A stretch of 38,898 nucleotides of DNA, taken from NCBI RefSeq assembly GCF_022763525.1, contig NZ_JALEGG010000204.1, positions 1 to 38,898 on the forward strand, given 5' to 3'. The stretch comes from Acidovorax sp. (GTDB lineage Bacteria > Pseudomonadota > Gammaproteobacteria > Burkholderiales > Burkholderiaceae_C). Of this stretch, positions 8,076-15,598 are shown in pieces. A program made the position numbers and the translations under genes. The notes below the pieces were generated by a model that was given only the letters and a program-made list of their open reading frames with translations, had not been told where the DNA came from and searched no databases. Each line of letters opens with the position of its first letter. Positions within the stretch are counted from its first letter, which is position 1.

Positions 8076-9629
8076 ATGAGTCTTGCTTTGGTGCAAAGCC
8101 GCGCCCTTCTGGGGCTGCAGGCCCCCGCCGTCACCGTGGAAGTGCATCTGACCAACGGCTTGCCCAGCTTCACACTGGTCGGCCTGGCAGAGGTCGAAGT
8201 GAAGGAAGCGCGGGAGCGCGTGCGTTCGGCGCTGCAGAACGCGGGGCTGGAGTTTCCGCACAACAAGCGCATCACCGTCAACCTTGCGCCCGCGGACCTG
8301 CCCAAGGATTCCGGGCGCTTCGACCTGCCCATTGCGCTGGGCATCCTCGCGGCCAGCGGCCAGGTGGATGGCAGCAAGCTGCAGGGCTACGAGTTCGCGG
8401 GCGAGCTGTCGCTGTCGGGCGAGCTGCGCCCGGTGCGCGGCGCACTGGCCACGAGCCTCGCGCTGCAGGCGCAGCAGATCGACGTGCAACTGGTGCTGCC
8501 GCCCGGCAGCGCCGAAGAGGCCGCGCTGGTGCCCGACGCCCGGGTGGTGCGGGCCCGCCACCTGCTCGACGTGGTGCGCGCCTTTCTGCCGCCCGGCAGC
8601 GTGGCGGGCCGCGACGCCGAGGTGGGCGACAACGGGGACGATGGCTGGAGCCGGCTTGCGCCCCGGCCGCCGGTCCCCAGCACCGAGGGCCCCGACATGG
8701 CCGACGTGAAAGGCCAGGCCTCTGCCAAGCGGGCGCTGGAGATTGCTGCAGCGGGCGGGCACAGCGTGCTCATGGCGGGGCCGCCGGGCTCGGGCAAATC
8801 CATGCTGGCCCTGCGCTTTGCGGGCCTGTTGCCGGCCATGACGGTGCAGGAGGCGCTGGAGAGCGCCGCCATCGCCAGCCTGGCCGGGCGCTTTGCACCC
8901 GAGCGCTGGGGCCAGCGGCCCACAGGCAGCCCCCACCACACGGCCAGCGCGGTGGCGCTGGTCGGTGGCGGGTCGCCGCCCAAGCCCGGCGAGATCTCCC
9001 TGGCACACCACGGCGTGCTCTTCCTGGACGAACTGCCTGAGTTCCCGCGCGCCGCGCTCGAAGCCCTGCGCGAGCCGCTGGAGACGGGGCACATCACCAT
9101 CTCGCGCGCCGCGCAGCGCGCGGACTTTCCGGCGCGCTTCCAGATGATTGCGGCGATGAACCCCTGCCCCTGCGGTTTCCTGGGCTCCACGCAGCGCGCC
9201 TGCCGCTGCACGCCGGACCAGGTCCACCGCTACCAGGCCAAGCTCAGCGGCCCCCTGCTCGACCGCATCGACCTGCACGTGGAGGTGCCCGCCCTGCCCG
9301 CCGACCAGCTGGTGCAGGCTCCCGCCGGTGAAGCGACCGCTGCCATTCGCGCGCGGGTGGAGCGCGCCCGCACGCTGGCCGTGGCGCGCCAGGGCCAGCC
9401 CAACCAGGCGCTGCAGGGCCAGGAAATCGACACGCACGTGCAGCTGCAGGACACCGCCGCCAAGTTCCTCCACACAGCCGCCGCGCGCCTGGGCTGGTCG
9501 GCCCGCAGCACGCACCGCGCGCTGAAGGTGGCGCGCACCATCGCCGACCTGGCCGGCTCCCCGGCCACCGAGGTCGCCCATGTAGCCGAGGCGGTGCAGT
9601 ACCGGCGCGTGCTGCGCAGCCCGGCCTGA
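8076..9629 (+). CDS. comM: YifB/ComM-family AAA+ ATPase (natural transformation helicase)
   Basis: This 517-residue protein has an N-terminal Lon-like ChlI fold (MSLALVQSRALLGLQAPAV, then LTNGLPSFTLVGLAEVEVKEARERV). The Mg-chelatase/AAA+ core follows, with Walker A GPPGSGKS at 235-242, Walker B LFLDE at 315-319 and sensor region MNPCPCGF. It ends in a C-terminal Mg_chelatase_C domain. The paired cysteines in NPCPCGFLG...RACRC resemble the zinc-like cluster of ComM. ComM is a hexameric branch-migration helicase that extends integration of imported DNA. The start is ATG 8076 with GGAGG nine bases upstream; the frame is open further upstream but translates into the regulatory region. It is divergent from the nitrogen operon. 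Confidence 0.95.
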   Translation: MSLALVQSRALLGLQAPAVTVEVHLTNGLPSFTLVGLAEVEVKEARERVRSALQNAGLEFPHNKRITVNLAPADLPKDSGRFDLPIALGILAASGQVDGSKLQGYEFAGELSLSGELRPVRGALATSLALQAQQIDVQLVLPPGSAEEAALVPDARVVRARHLLDVVRAFLPPGSVAGRDAEVGDNGDDGWSRLAPRPPVPSTEGPDMADVKGQASAKRALEIAAAGGHSVLMAGPPGSGKSMLALRFAGLLPAMTVQEALESAAIASLAGRFAPERWGQRPTGSPHHTASAVALVGGGSPPKPGEISLAHHGVLFLDELPEFPRAALEALREPLETGHITISRAAQRADFPARFQMIAAMNPCPCGFLGSTQRACRCTPDQVHRYQAKLSGPLLDRIDLHVEVPALPADQLVQAPAGEATAAIRARVERARTLAVARQGQPNQALQGQEIDTHVQLQDTAAKFLHTAAARLGWSARSTHRALKVARTIADLAGSPATEVAHVAEAVQYRRVLRSPA

Positions 9630-9720
9630 CGAAAATAGTCGGCAGATGAAGATGAAGATGAAGAGGACGAGGAGGAACCGTGCACCCCACAGAACATGCA
9701 TCGAGCATCCGCACGAATAT

Positions 9721-9737
9721 GCTATGGTTTGCATAGC
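9721..9737. promoter_or_regulatory. Dyad upstream of marR gene (possible operator)
   Basis: GCTATG-GTTTG-CATAGC is a perfect 6+5+6 inverted repeat 98 bp before the MarR gene. It overlaps TTGCAT at 9729, which with TATACG at 9751 (16-bp spacer) makes a weak sigma-70-like promoter. The position suits autorepression; the promoter call is weak. Confidence 0.5.
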
Positions 9738-9834
9738 TGCCCGCGCACGTTATACGAGCGACAGCGGCTGATTTGGCTCAAAACTCCGCACAATACCTGA
9801 GCCCCATTCTTCCGAGCCCCGCCACAATCGCCCA

Positions 9835-10341
9835 ATGCCCAGCGCTCGCTCCCCCCGCAAAACCCCCGCCTCCAAAGCCCCTGCCGCGCCCGCCCCCACC
9901 GCCGAAGGCGTGGACACCAGCTTCCTGCGCACCCTTGTGGGCTACAACACGCGCCGCGCGTCGCTGGCCATCATCGAGGTCTTCATGGAACGCATGGCCG
10001 TGTACGACCTGAAGGTGGTGGACTTTTCGGTGCTGTCGCTGGTGGCGCACAACCCGGGCGTCACCTCGCGCCAGCTGTGCGCCACGCTGGGCGTGCTGCC
10101 CCCCAACCTGGTGGGCCTGATCGCCGGGCTGGAAAAGCGCGGCCTGATCGAGCGCCGCCCCCACCCCAGCGATGGGCGTGCGATGGGCGTGCACCTGACA
10201 CCCGCGGGCGTGGACCTCACGGCCCAGGCCGAGCACACGGCCGCGCAGCTGGAGGTGGATGCCACGGCGCGGCTGACGGGTGCGGAGCGCAAGACGCTGA
10301 TCCGGCTGCTGCAGAAGATTTATCTGCCCACCGCCGCGTAA
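9835..10341 (+). CDS. MarR-family transcriptional regulator
   Basis: The 168-residue protein has an N-terminal basic Pro/Ala tail, then a MarR winged helix. The core includes DLKVVDFSVLSLVAHNPGVTSRQLCATLGVLPPNLVGLIAGLEKRGLIERRPHPSDGR (read as consecutive helices 2-4 and wing; the PxDGR turn is the family signature) and a C-terminal dimerisation helix. MarR proteins are usually repressors released by aromatic or acyl-CoA ligands. It is convergent with the CoA-transferase gene of the adjacent catabolic cluster. HcaR, a MarR repressor of hydroxycinnamate catabolism in Acinetobacter, is a precedent for such a role, but nothing in the sequence proves that it controls this cluster. Confidence 0.9.
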   Translation: MPSARSPRKTPASKAPAAPAPTAEGVDTSFLRTLVGYNTRRASLAIIEVFMERMAVYDLKVVDFSVLSLVAHNPGVTSRQLCATLGVLPPNLVGLIAGLEKRGLIERRPHPSDGRAMGVHLTPAGVDLTAQAEHTAAQLEVDATARLTGAERKTLIRLLQKIYLPTAA

Positions 10342-10363
10342 AAAGTCAGGAAGAGAAAAAGAA

Positions 10364-10388
10364 AAAGGGGCGCCCGTCGCGCCCCTTT
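10364..10388. terminator. Bidirectional terminator between marR and CoA-transferase genes
   Basis: AAAGGGGCGC-CCGTC-GCGCCCCTTT is a perfect 10-bp stem with A and T runs on both sides. It can serve both convergent genes. Confidence 0.85.
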
Positions 10389-10407
10389 GCCGTTCTTGCC
10401 GTGTCTC

Positions 10408-11985
10408 TCAGGCGGGGTGGGCCGCAGCCTTGGCCGCCAACGCCGCCGCCAGGCCGCCCCACTGCTCCTGGAACAAGCCCGGGTCCATGGTCTTCACATC
10501 GCGCAGGATGGGCTTGAAGCCCATGTGCGCGAGCACATCGCGCTCCAGGTCGATGCCGGGTGCGATCTCGATCAGCTCCAGCCCTTCGGTGGTCAGGTGG
10601 AACACCGCGCGCTCGGTAACGAACAGCACGTTCTGCTCGCGCTGGGCGGCATCCAGGCCGTTGAAGGTGATCTGCTCGACCTTTTCGATGAACTTGCGCG
10701 AGCGGCCTTCCTTGACGATGGTGAGCTTGCCTTCGCCCACCTTCACCTCCAGCCCGCCGGCGGTGAAGGTGCCGCAGAACACCAGGTTCTTGGTGGAGCG
10801 CGTGATGTTCACGAAACCGCCGCAACCCACGGGCCGGCCGTTGAACTTGCTCACGTTCACGTTGCCGTGGTTGTCCGCCTGCGCCAGGCCCAGGAAGCTC
10901 GCGTCCAGCCCGCCGCCATCGTAGAAGTCGAACTGCAGCGACTGCTCGATGATCGCGTCGGCGTTGTAGGCCGTGCCGAAGTCGCCCAGCTGCGCGGGGA
11001 TGCCGCCGGTGATGCCGCTTTCCACGCTCAGCGTGAACTGGTCGGACACACCCTCTTCCGCCGCCACCGAGGGCACGCCGGCCGGGATGCCGATGCCGAG
11101 GTTGGTGATGGCGCCCCGTTTCAGCTCCATGGCCGTGCGGCGGGCAATCACCTTGCGCTCATCCAGCGGCATCGGCGCGAGCGAGTTCACCGGCACGCGC
11201 ACGTCGCCACACAGCGCCGGGTTGAACTGCGTGCTGATGGTCTGCATGTGGTTCTCGGGCTGGCTGACCACCACATAGTCCACCGACACGCCGGGCACCT
11301 TGACCGACTTGGGGTGCAGGCTGCCCGCCTTGACGATGCGCTCCACCTGCGCGATCACGATGCCGCCGCAGGCCTTGGCCGCGTGGGCGATGTTGATCTG
11401 CTCCAGCAGCACGCCTTCCTTGTCCAGCGTGAGGTTGCCGTTCTCGTCGGCCAGCGTGCCGCGGATGATGGCCACGTCGATCTTGGGCGAGGGGTAAAAC
11501 AGCCACTCCTCGCCGTTGAATTCGACCAGCTTCACGAGGTCTTCGGTGGACTTGCTGTTGAGCTTGCCGCCTTCGATGCGCGGGTCCACGAACGTACCCA
11601 GACCCACCTTGGTCAGCAGCCCCGGGCTGCGGCTGGCGATGTGGCGCGTGAGGTGCGACAGGCTGCCCTGCGGGAAGTTGTAGGCCTCGACCTCACCGTC
11701 GAACACCATCTTCATCATCTCGGCGCCGGTCTGGCCGAAGTGGCCCGCCACGGTGCGCTTGATCATGCCGGGGTGGGCAAAGTGGACCATGCCCGCGTCC
11801 TTGCTGTTGCCGATGGCGCCGCAGGCCCAGGTGGTCACGTTCTTCGGACTGCCGTGTTCGAGGAAATTTTTCTCGATGCCCTTGAGCACTTCCTCGGGCA
11901 GGCTGGAGACGGCGAGGCCGCCCAGGAAGATGGTGGCGTTGTCAGGGATCAGGGCCCCGGCTTCGGCGGCGGTGATGATTTTCAT
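10408..11985 (-). CDS. Fused alpha/beta family I CoA-transferase
   Basis: The 525-residue protein combines both subunits of a family I CoA-transferase. The first half has the GGLAVSSLPEEVLKGI motif. The second half has GIGIPAGVPSVAAEEGV and the catalytic glutamate Glu322 in SVESGITGG, which forms the glutamyl-CoA thioester. Length and layout match the YdiF/acetate CoA-transferase and propionate CoA-transferase group. It exchanges CoA between an acyl-CoA and a free acid; the physiological pair is not deducible. It is downstream of two thiolase genes on the same strand, after a 139-bp gap with a hairpin repeat, so it may recycle CoA released in the same pathway. Confidence 0.9.
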   Translation of the reverse strand: MKIITAAEAGALIPDNATIFLGGLAVSSLPEEVLKGIEKNFLEHGSPKNVTTWACGAIGNSKDAGMVHFAHPGMIKRTVAGHFGQTGAEMMKMVFDGEVEAYNFPQGSLSHLTRHIASRSPGLLTKVGLGTFVDPRIEGGKLNSKSTEDLVKLVEFNGEEWLFYPSPKIDVAIIRGTLADENGNLTLDKEGVLLEQINIAHAAKACGGIVIAQVERIVKAGSLHPKSVKVPGVSVDYVVVSQPENHMQTISTQFNPALCGDVRVPVNSLAPMPLDERKVIARRTAMELKRGAITNLGIGIPAGVPSVAAEEGVSDQFTLSVESGITGGIPAQLGDFGTAYNADAIIEQSLQFDFYDGGGLDASFLGLAQADNHGNVNVSKFNGRPVGCGGFVNITRSTKNLVFCGTFTAGGLEVKVGEGKLTIVKEGRSRKFIEKVEQITFNGLDAAQREQNVLFVTERAVFHLTTEGLELIEIAPGIDLERDVLAHMGFKPILRDVKTMDPGLFQEQWGGLAAALAAKAAAHPA

Positions 11986-12010
11986 GGTGACCTTTGGGTG
12001 AATACTATTA

Positions 12011-12065
12011 TTTCGATAGCTGCTGGCGCTTACTGGATAAGCGCCAGAGCCCTATTTCATTCAAG
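12011..12065 (+). repeat. REP-like hairpin element, copy A
   Basis: It contains TTTCGATAGCTG followed by a perfect 10-bp stem (CTGGCGCTTA at 12023, TAAGCGCCAG at 12038, 5-nt loop) and the tail AGCCCTATTTCATTCAAG. It lies in the gap between the thiolase and CoA-transferase genes. It may also attenuate or protect transcript ends, but there is no T run. Confidence 0.8.
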
Positions 12066-12124
12066 TTTCAAGCGCAGGGGGCGTGCATGGGGCGGGCGTG
12101 TCCGAGCGGGCACGGCGGACTCGT

Positions 12125-13378
12125 TCACGCCTTCTCGGTGTTTTCAATGAGCAGCGCAATGCCCTGCCCGCCGCCCACGCAGGCGCTGGAGATGCCGTAG
12201 CGCAGGCCGCGCCGACGCAGCTCGCGCGCCAGCGTCACCGTCAGGCGCACGCCCGTAGCGGCGAGCGGGTGGCCTAGGGCAATCGCACCGCCGTTCACGT
12301 TGAGCTTGTTCAAGTCCAGCCCCAGCTCGCGGCCCACGGCCAGGGTCTGTGCGCCCTGGGCTTCGTTGATTTCAAAGAGGCCGATGTCGTCCAGCGTGAG
12401 CCCCGTGCGCGCCAGCAGCGCGCGGATGGCCGGGGCCGGGCCGATACCCATGTATTCGGGCGCCACGCCCACCGCCGCCACGCCACGCAGGCGCGCCAGG
12501 GGCTTGAGGCCACGCTGCTGCACATAGGCATCGCTGGCCACCACGGCGCCCACGGCGCCGTCCACCAGGGCCGAGCTGTTGCCAGCGGTCTGCACGCCGC
12601 CGGGGTAGACCGTGCGCAGCGCGGCCAAAGCTTCCACCGGCGAGGGGCGCGGGTGCGTGTCGCGGTCCAGCTGCGCCACCTTGCGGGGCAGCGTGATGCC
12701 GCGCGTGGCGTAGCCTTCCAGTTCAAACTTCTCGCTGGTCACGGGCACGATCTCGCCCGCCAGAAAGCCGTCTTCCTGCGCCTTCAGCGCGCGGGCGAAG
12801 GACTGCGAGGCATAGGCATCCACCTCCTCGCGCGTGATGCCGTATTTCTTGGCCAGGTTCTCGGCCGTTTCGATCATGGTGACGGGGCCGGCCGTGTCGA
12901 TCAACGCCTCCATCAGGAAGTCCTTGAACTCCACGGGCGCGCCCAGCTTGAAGCCAGTGCGATGCGTGTAGGCCGCGATCGGGTTGCGCGTCATGGACTC
13001 GGTGCCCACCACCAGCGCCACATCGGTGTAGCCCAGCGCGATCTGGTCCGCCGCCTGGCGGAAGAGCTCAAAGCCCGTGCCGCAGATGCGCTGCACCAGG
13101 ATGGAGGGCACCTCTAAGGGAACGCCCGCATACAGGCCGATGTGGCGCGGCAGCACATAGGCGTCAAAGTCCGCCTGCGCCATGGAGCCGGTGATGACGG
13201 AGCCCACATCGGCAGCGGGCACGCCGCTCTTCTCCAGCACGGCGCGCGCCACCTTGATGCCCATGTCGGTGGGCGACACATGGCCCAGTGCGCCGCAGTA
13301 GTCCACCAGCGGCGTGCGCACGCCGTCCACGAGCCAGGCGTTCAGAGGGGCAGAGAAGGAGTGGGTTGCTGCGGTCAT
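12125..13378 (-). CDS. Acetyl-CoA C-acyltransferase (beta-ketothiolase)
   Basis: The 417-residue thiolase has the acylated cysteine Cys99 (VQRICGTGFEL), the catalytic His370 (ALGHPLAATGVR) and the second-site Cys400 (SSACVGGGQGIA). The usual NEAFA loop reads NEAQGAQT, a notable variation near the CoA site. It would cleave a 3-oxoacyl-CoA to acetyl-CoA and a shortened acyl-CoA. Its ATG is two bases after the stop of the thiolase-like gene upstream, so the two are co-translated. With the crotonase and SDR of the divergent arm it can complete a beta-oxidation cycle. Confidence 0.9.
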   Translation of the reverse strand: MTAATHSFSAPLNAWLVDGVRTPLVDYCGALGHVSPTDMGIKVARAVLEKSGVPAADVGSVITGSMAQADFDAYVLPRHIGLYAGVPLEVPSILVQRICGTGFELFRQAADQIALGYTDVALVVGTESMTRNPIAAYTHRTGFKLGAPVEFKDFLMEALIDTAGPVTMIETAENLAKKYGITREEVDAYASQSFARALKAQEDGFLAGEIVPVTSEKFELEGYATRGITLPRKVAQLDRDTHPRPSPVEALAALRTVYPGGVQTAGNSSALVDGAVGAVVASDAYVQQRGLKPLARLRGVAAVGVAPEYMGIGPAPAIRALLARTGLTLDDIGLFEINEAQGAQTLAVGRELGLDLNKLNVNGGAIALGHPLAATGVRLTVTLARELRRRGLRYGISSACVGGGQGIALLIENTEKA

Positions 13379-13380
13379 GT

Positions 13381-14595
13381 TCAGGCCTTGGAGGTGGTTT
13401 TGCTGTCGGTCACGCGGATCACCGTGGCATAGCCCGTGTCGCCCGCCGCGCAGCCGGTGAATAAGCCCACGCCGCCGCCGCGCAGCACCAGCTCTTCAAT
13501 CAGTTCGATGATCGCGCGCATGCCGGTGGGTGCCTGGGGGTGGCCCCAGATGATGGAACTGCCGTAGTTGTTCATGCGCTCCCAGGCAAAGCCGGTGTCG
13601 CGCGCCAGGGCGATGTCGTTCACGGCAAAGGGGTTGTGCGTCTTGATGGCGTGCACATCGGCAATGGACAGACCCGCGTTCTTGAGCGCGTTGAAGGCTG
13701 CAGGCGACGGCGCCATGGGCATGTAGCCCGCCTCCACGCGCGCCATGCCAAAGCCCAGGATCTCGATCTCGATGCCGGGGTCAGTGGCCACGGCGCGCGC
13801 GCGTTCGCGGGTGGTGACGATGGCGCCCGCGTTGCCGTCGGCGGGGTGCGTCTGGCCGCCAAAGGTCACCGTGCCGCCTTCCTTCACGGGCTTGAGCTTG
13901 GCGAGACCCTCGGCGGTGGTGGGGAAGATGCCTTCGTCGGTGCTCAACGTGCCGGTCTGCTTGCGGAACTTGGAGTCGGTGACGGGCACATCGGCCATGT
14001 AGCGCTTTTGGAAGGCGCGGTCGTTGGCCAGCGCCTCCTGGTACTGGTGGTAGCGGTGCAGCTTGAGGGCGTGCTGCTCTTCGGTGCTGATGCCATAGCG
14101 CGCGGCCACGTTCTCGCCGGTCTGCAGCATGGGGTTCTTGGCGTAGGGGTCGTGGCCCATGTTGTCGGGCACCCAGTGCTCGGTGATGCCGTAGCCGCCG
14201 GTGCCGCTCGAATCCGGGTAGTACACCACCGGGCCGTTGGACTGGCGGTCGGCCATCACTAGGAGCGCGCTGGTGGCCGTGCCGCAGGCCACCTCTTGCG
14301 CGGCCATCTGCAGCGCGCGCACGCTGGTGGCGCAGGCCTGCTGCACCGTGGGGCCCGCCACGCGGTCAATGCCCATCAGGCCCGTGACCCAGGGCAGGCC
14401 GTAGAAGCTGCCCTTTTGCGGGTTGGTGATGCCGAGGATGGCCAGGTCCACCGCAGACAGGTCGTAGCCCCGCGCAGCGAGCGCCTGCTTGCCCACGGCA
14501 GCCGCCAGCGGCAGCGCGTTGAGGTTGGCCAGCGTGCCCTGCCACTTGGCAAACGGAGAAGACCAATAGATACCGTAGGGGATGAAGGCGTTCAT
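13381..14595 (-). CDS. Thiolase-superfamily protein (SCP-x/FadI-like, divergent)
   Basis: The 404-residue thiolase fold has Cys88 (VQQACATSVRAL), a His352 block (IIWGHPQAPTGMR) and Cys382 (FTGCAAGDTGYA). In place of NEAFA it has KTHNPFAVND, more like SCP-x-type enzymes. All three catalytic positions are present, so it may be active on a different acyl chain from its neighbour, or the two may form a mixed enzyme. It begins MNAFIPYGIYWSSPFAKWQG. It is the first gene of the minus arm; its start is 36 bp from an operator-like dyad. Confidence 0.85.
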   Translation of the reverse strand: MNAFIPYGIYWSSPFAKWQGTLANLNALPLAAAVGKQALAARGYDLSAVDLAILGITNPQKGSFYGLPWVTGLMGIDRVAGPTVQQACATSVRALQMAAQEVACGTATSALLVMADRQSNGPVVYYPDSSGTGGYGITEHWVPDNMGHDPYAKNPMLQTGENVAARYGISTEEQHALKLHRYHQYQEALANDRAFQKRYMADVPVTDSKFRKQTGTLSTDEGIFPTTAEGLAKLKPVKEGGTVTFGGQTHPADGNAGAIVTTRERARAVATDPGIEIEILGFGMARVEAGYMPMAPSPAAFNALKNAGLSIADVHAIKTHNPFAVNDIALARDTGFAWERMNNYGSSIIWGHPQAPTGMRAIIELIEELVLRGGGVGLFTGCAAGDTGYATVIRVTDSKTTSKA

Positions 14596-14630
14596 GGCGT
14601 GTCCTTGGTGGCAGTCGCTGCCGCATTTTA

Positions 14631-14648
14631 GTTATTTATCATAACCAT
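14631..14648. promoter_or_regulatory. Operator-like site 1 of divergent catabolic region
   Basis: GTTATTTATCATAACCAT contains the dyad GTTAT-TTATC-ATAAC. It matches site 2 in 15 of 18 bases and lies 36 bp upstream of the thiolase-like gene start. Confidence 0.7.
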
Positions 14649-14709
14649 GTGTGCGCCCTGAAAAGCTAGGGAAACCACCTACCAAACAGTGCCTCCGCGG
14701 TCTTGTTTT

Positions 14710-14728
14710 GGTTATTTTTAATAACCAT
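14710..14728. promoter_or_regulatory. Operator-like site 2 of divergent catabolic region
   Basis: GGTTATT-TTT-AATAACC is a perfect 7+3+7 dyad, 28 bp before the crotonase gene. The 18-mer from 14711 is exactly 80 bp from site 1. The repeated sequence between divergent promoters strongly suggests one regulator controlling both arms. Confidence 0.75.
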
Positions 14729-14755
14729 AATTTGCTCAACATCAAAGCCATCACC

Positions 14756-15544
14756 ATGACGCAATCCACCGACATCTCCCTGGAAATCCGCGGCGAACGC
14801 GAGGAAATCGCGGTCATCCGCCTCACCCGCCCCGCCAAGCGCAACGCGCTGAACGACGGCCTGATCCTTGCGCTGCGCGACGTGATGGACAACCTGCCCG
14901 CCAGCGTGGGCGCGGCGGTGATCGACGGCGAGGGCGAGCACTTCTGCTCGGGCCTGGACCTGTCGGAGCTCAAGGAGCGCGATGCCGGCCAAGGCCTGCA
15001 CCACTCCCGCATGTGGCATGCGGCGCTGGACCGCGTGCAGTTTGGCCCCGTGCCCGTGGTGGCCGCGCTGCATGGCGCCGTGGTGGGCGGCGGGCTGGAG
15101 CTGGCCAGCGCCTGCCACATCCGTGTGGCGGACGAGACCACCTTCTATGCGCTGCCCGAAGGCTCGCGCGGCATCTTTGTGGGCGGCGGCGGCGCGGTGC
15201 GCATTCCGCGCCTGATCGGCACGGCCCGCATGACCGACATGATGATGACCGGCCGTGTCTACAACGCGGTGGACGGCGAGAAGGTGGGCTTTGCGCAATA
15301 CCTCGTACCCACCGGTACGGCGTTCGACAAGGCCTTCGAGCTGGCGCAGCGCATTGCCCAGAACGCGCCGCTGACCAACTACGCGCTGATGCATGCCCTG
15401 CCCCGCATTGCCGAGCAGCCCGCCGACCAGGGCCTGATGGCCGAGGCCATGATGGCCGCCATTGCCCAGAGCGCCCCCGAGGCCAAGGCCCGCGTGCGCG
15501 CCTTCCTGGATGGCAAGGCCAACAAGGTCAAGAAACAAGACTGA
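14756..15544 (+). CDS. Enoyl-CoA hydratase/isomerase (crotonase family)
   Basis: The 262-residue crotonase has the CoA-binding/oxyanion block VVAALHGAVVGGGLELASACHI and both candidate glutamates, one in GGGLELA and one in ALPEGSRGIFVGGGGAVRIPR. It hydrates a 2-enoyl-CoA to a 3-hydroxyacyl-CoA, or performs a related reaction. It does not look like the hydroxycinnamoyl-CoA hydratase-lyase that makes vanillin (the SEINWGIPPG segment of that family is absent). This favours a beta-oxidation route with the neighbouring SDR and thiolases. ATG 14756 (MTQSTDISLEIRG) is the natural start; the frame runs further upstream but crosses the operator. It is first in a five- or six-gene plus-strand unit. Confidence 0.9.
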   Translation: MTQSTDISLEIRGEREEIAVIRLTRPAKRNALNDGLILALRDVMDNLPASVGAAVIDGEGEHFCSGLDLSELKERDAGQGLHHSRMWHAALDRVQFGPVPVVAALHGAVVGGGLELASACHIRVADETTFYALPEGSRGIFVGGGGAVRIPRLIGTARMTDMMMTGRVYNAVDGEKVGFAQYLVPTGTAFDKAFELAQRIAQNAPLTNYALMHALPRIAEQPADQGLMAEAMMAAIAQSAPEAKARVRAFLDGKANKVKKQD

Positions 15545-15598
15545 GCCGCCGAACTCCTTCATCGTTCACGCGCCAGCACCAGCCCCGAGACAAGCTCC

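Noticed and set aside
9645-9682. GAAGAT/GAGGA purine repeat after comM
   Set aside because: Only a few imperfect units of six bases; no link to a gene or structure. It may be a minor simple-sequence tract.
14756-15544. Crotonase as hydroxycinnamoyl-CoA hydratase-lyase (vanillin-forming)
   Set aside because: Although it is next to a feruloyl-CoA-synthase-like gene, the sequence lacks the segments typical of that enzyme, and the SDR and thiolase neighbours fit beta-oxidation better.
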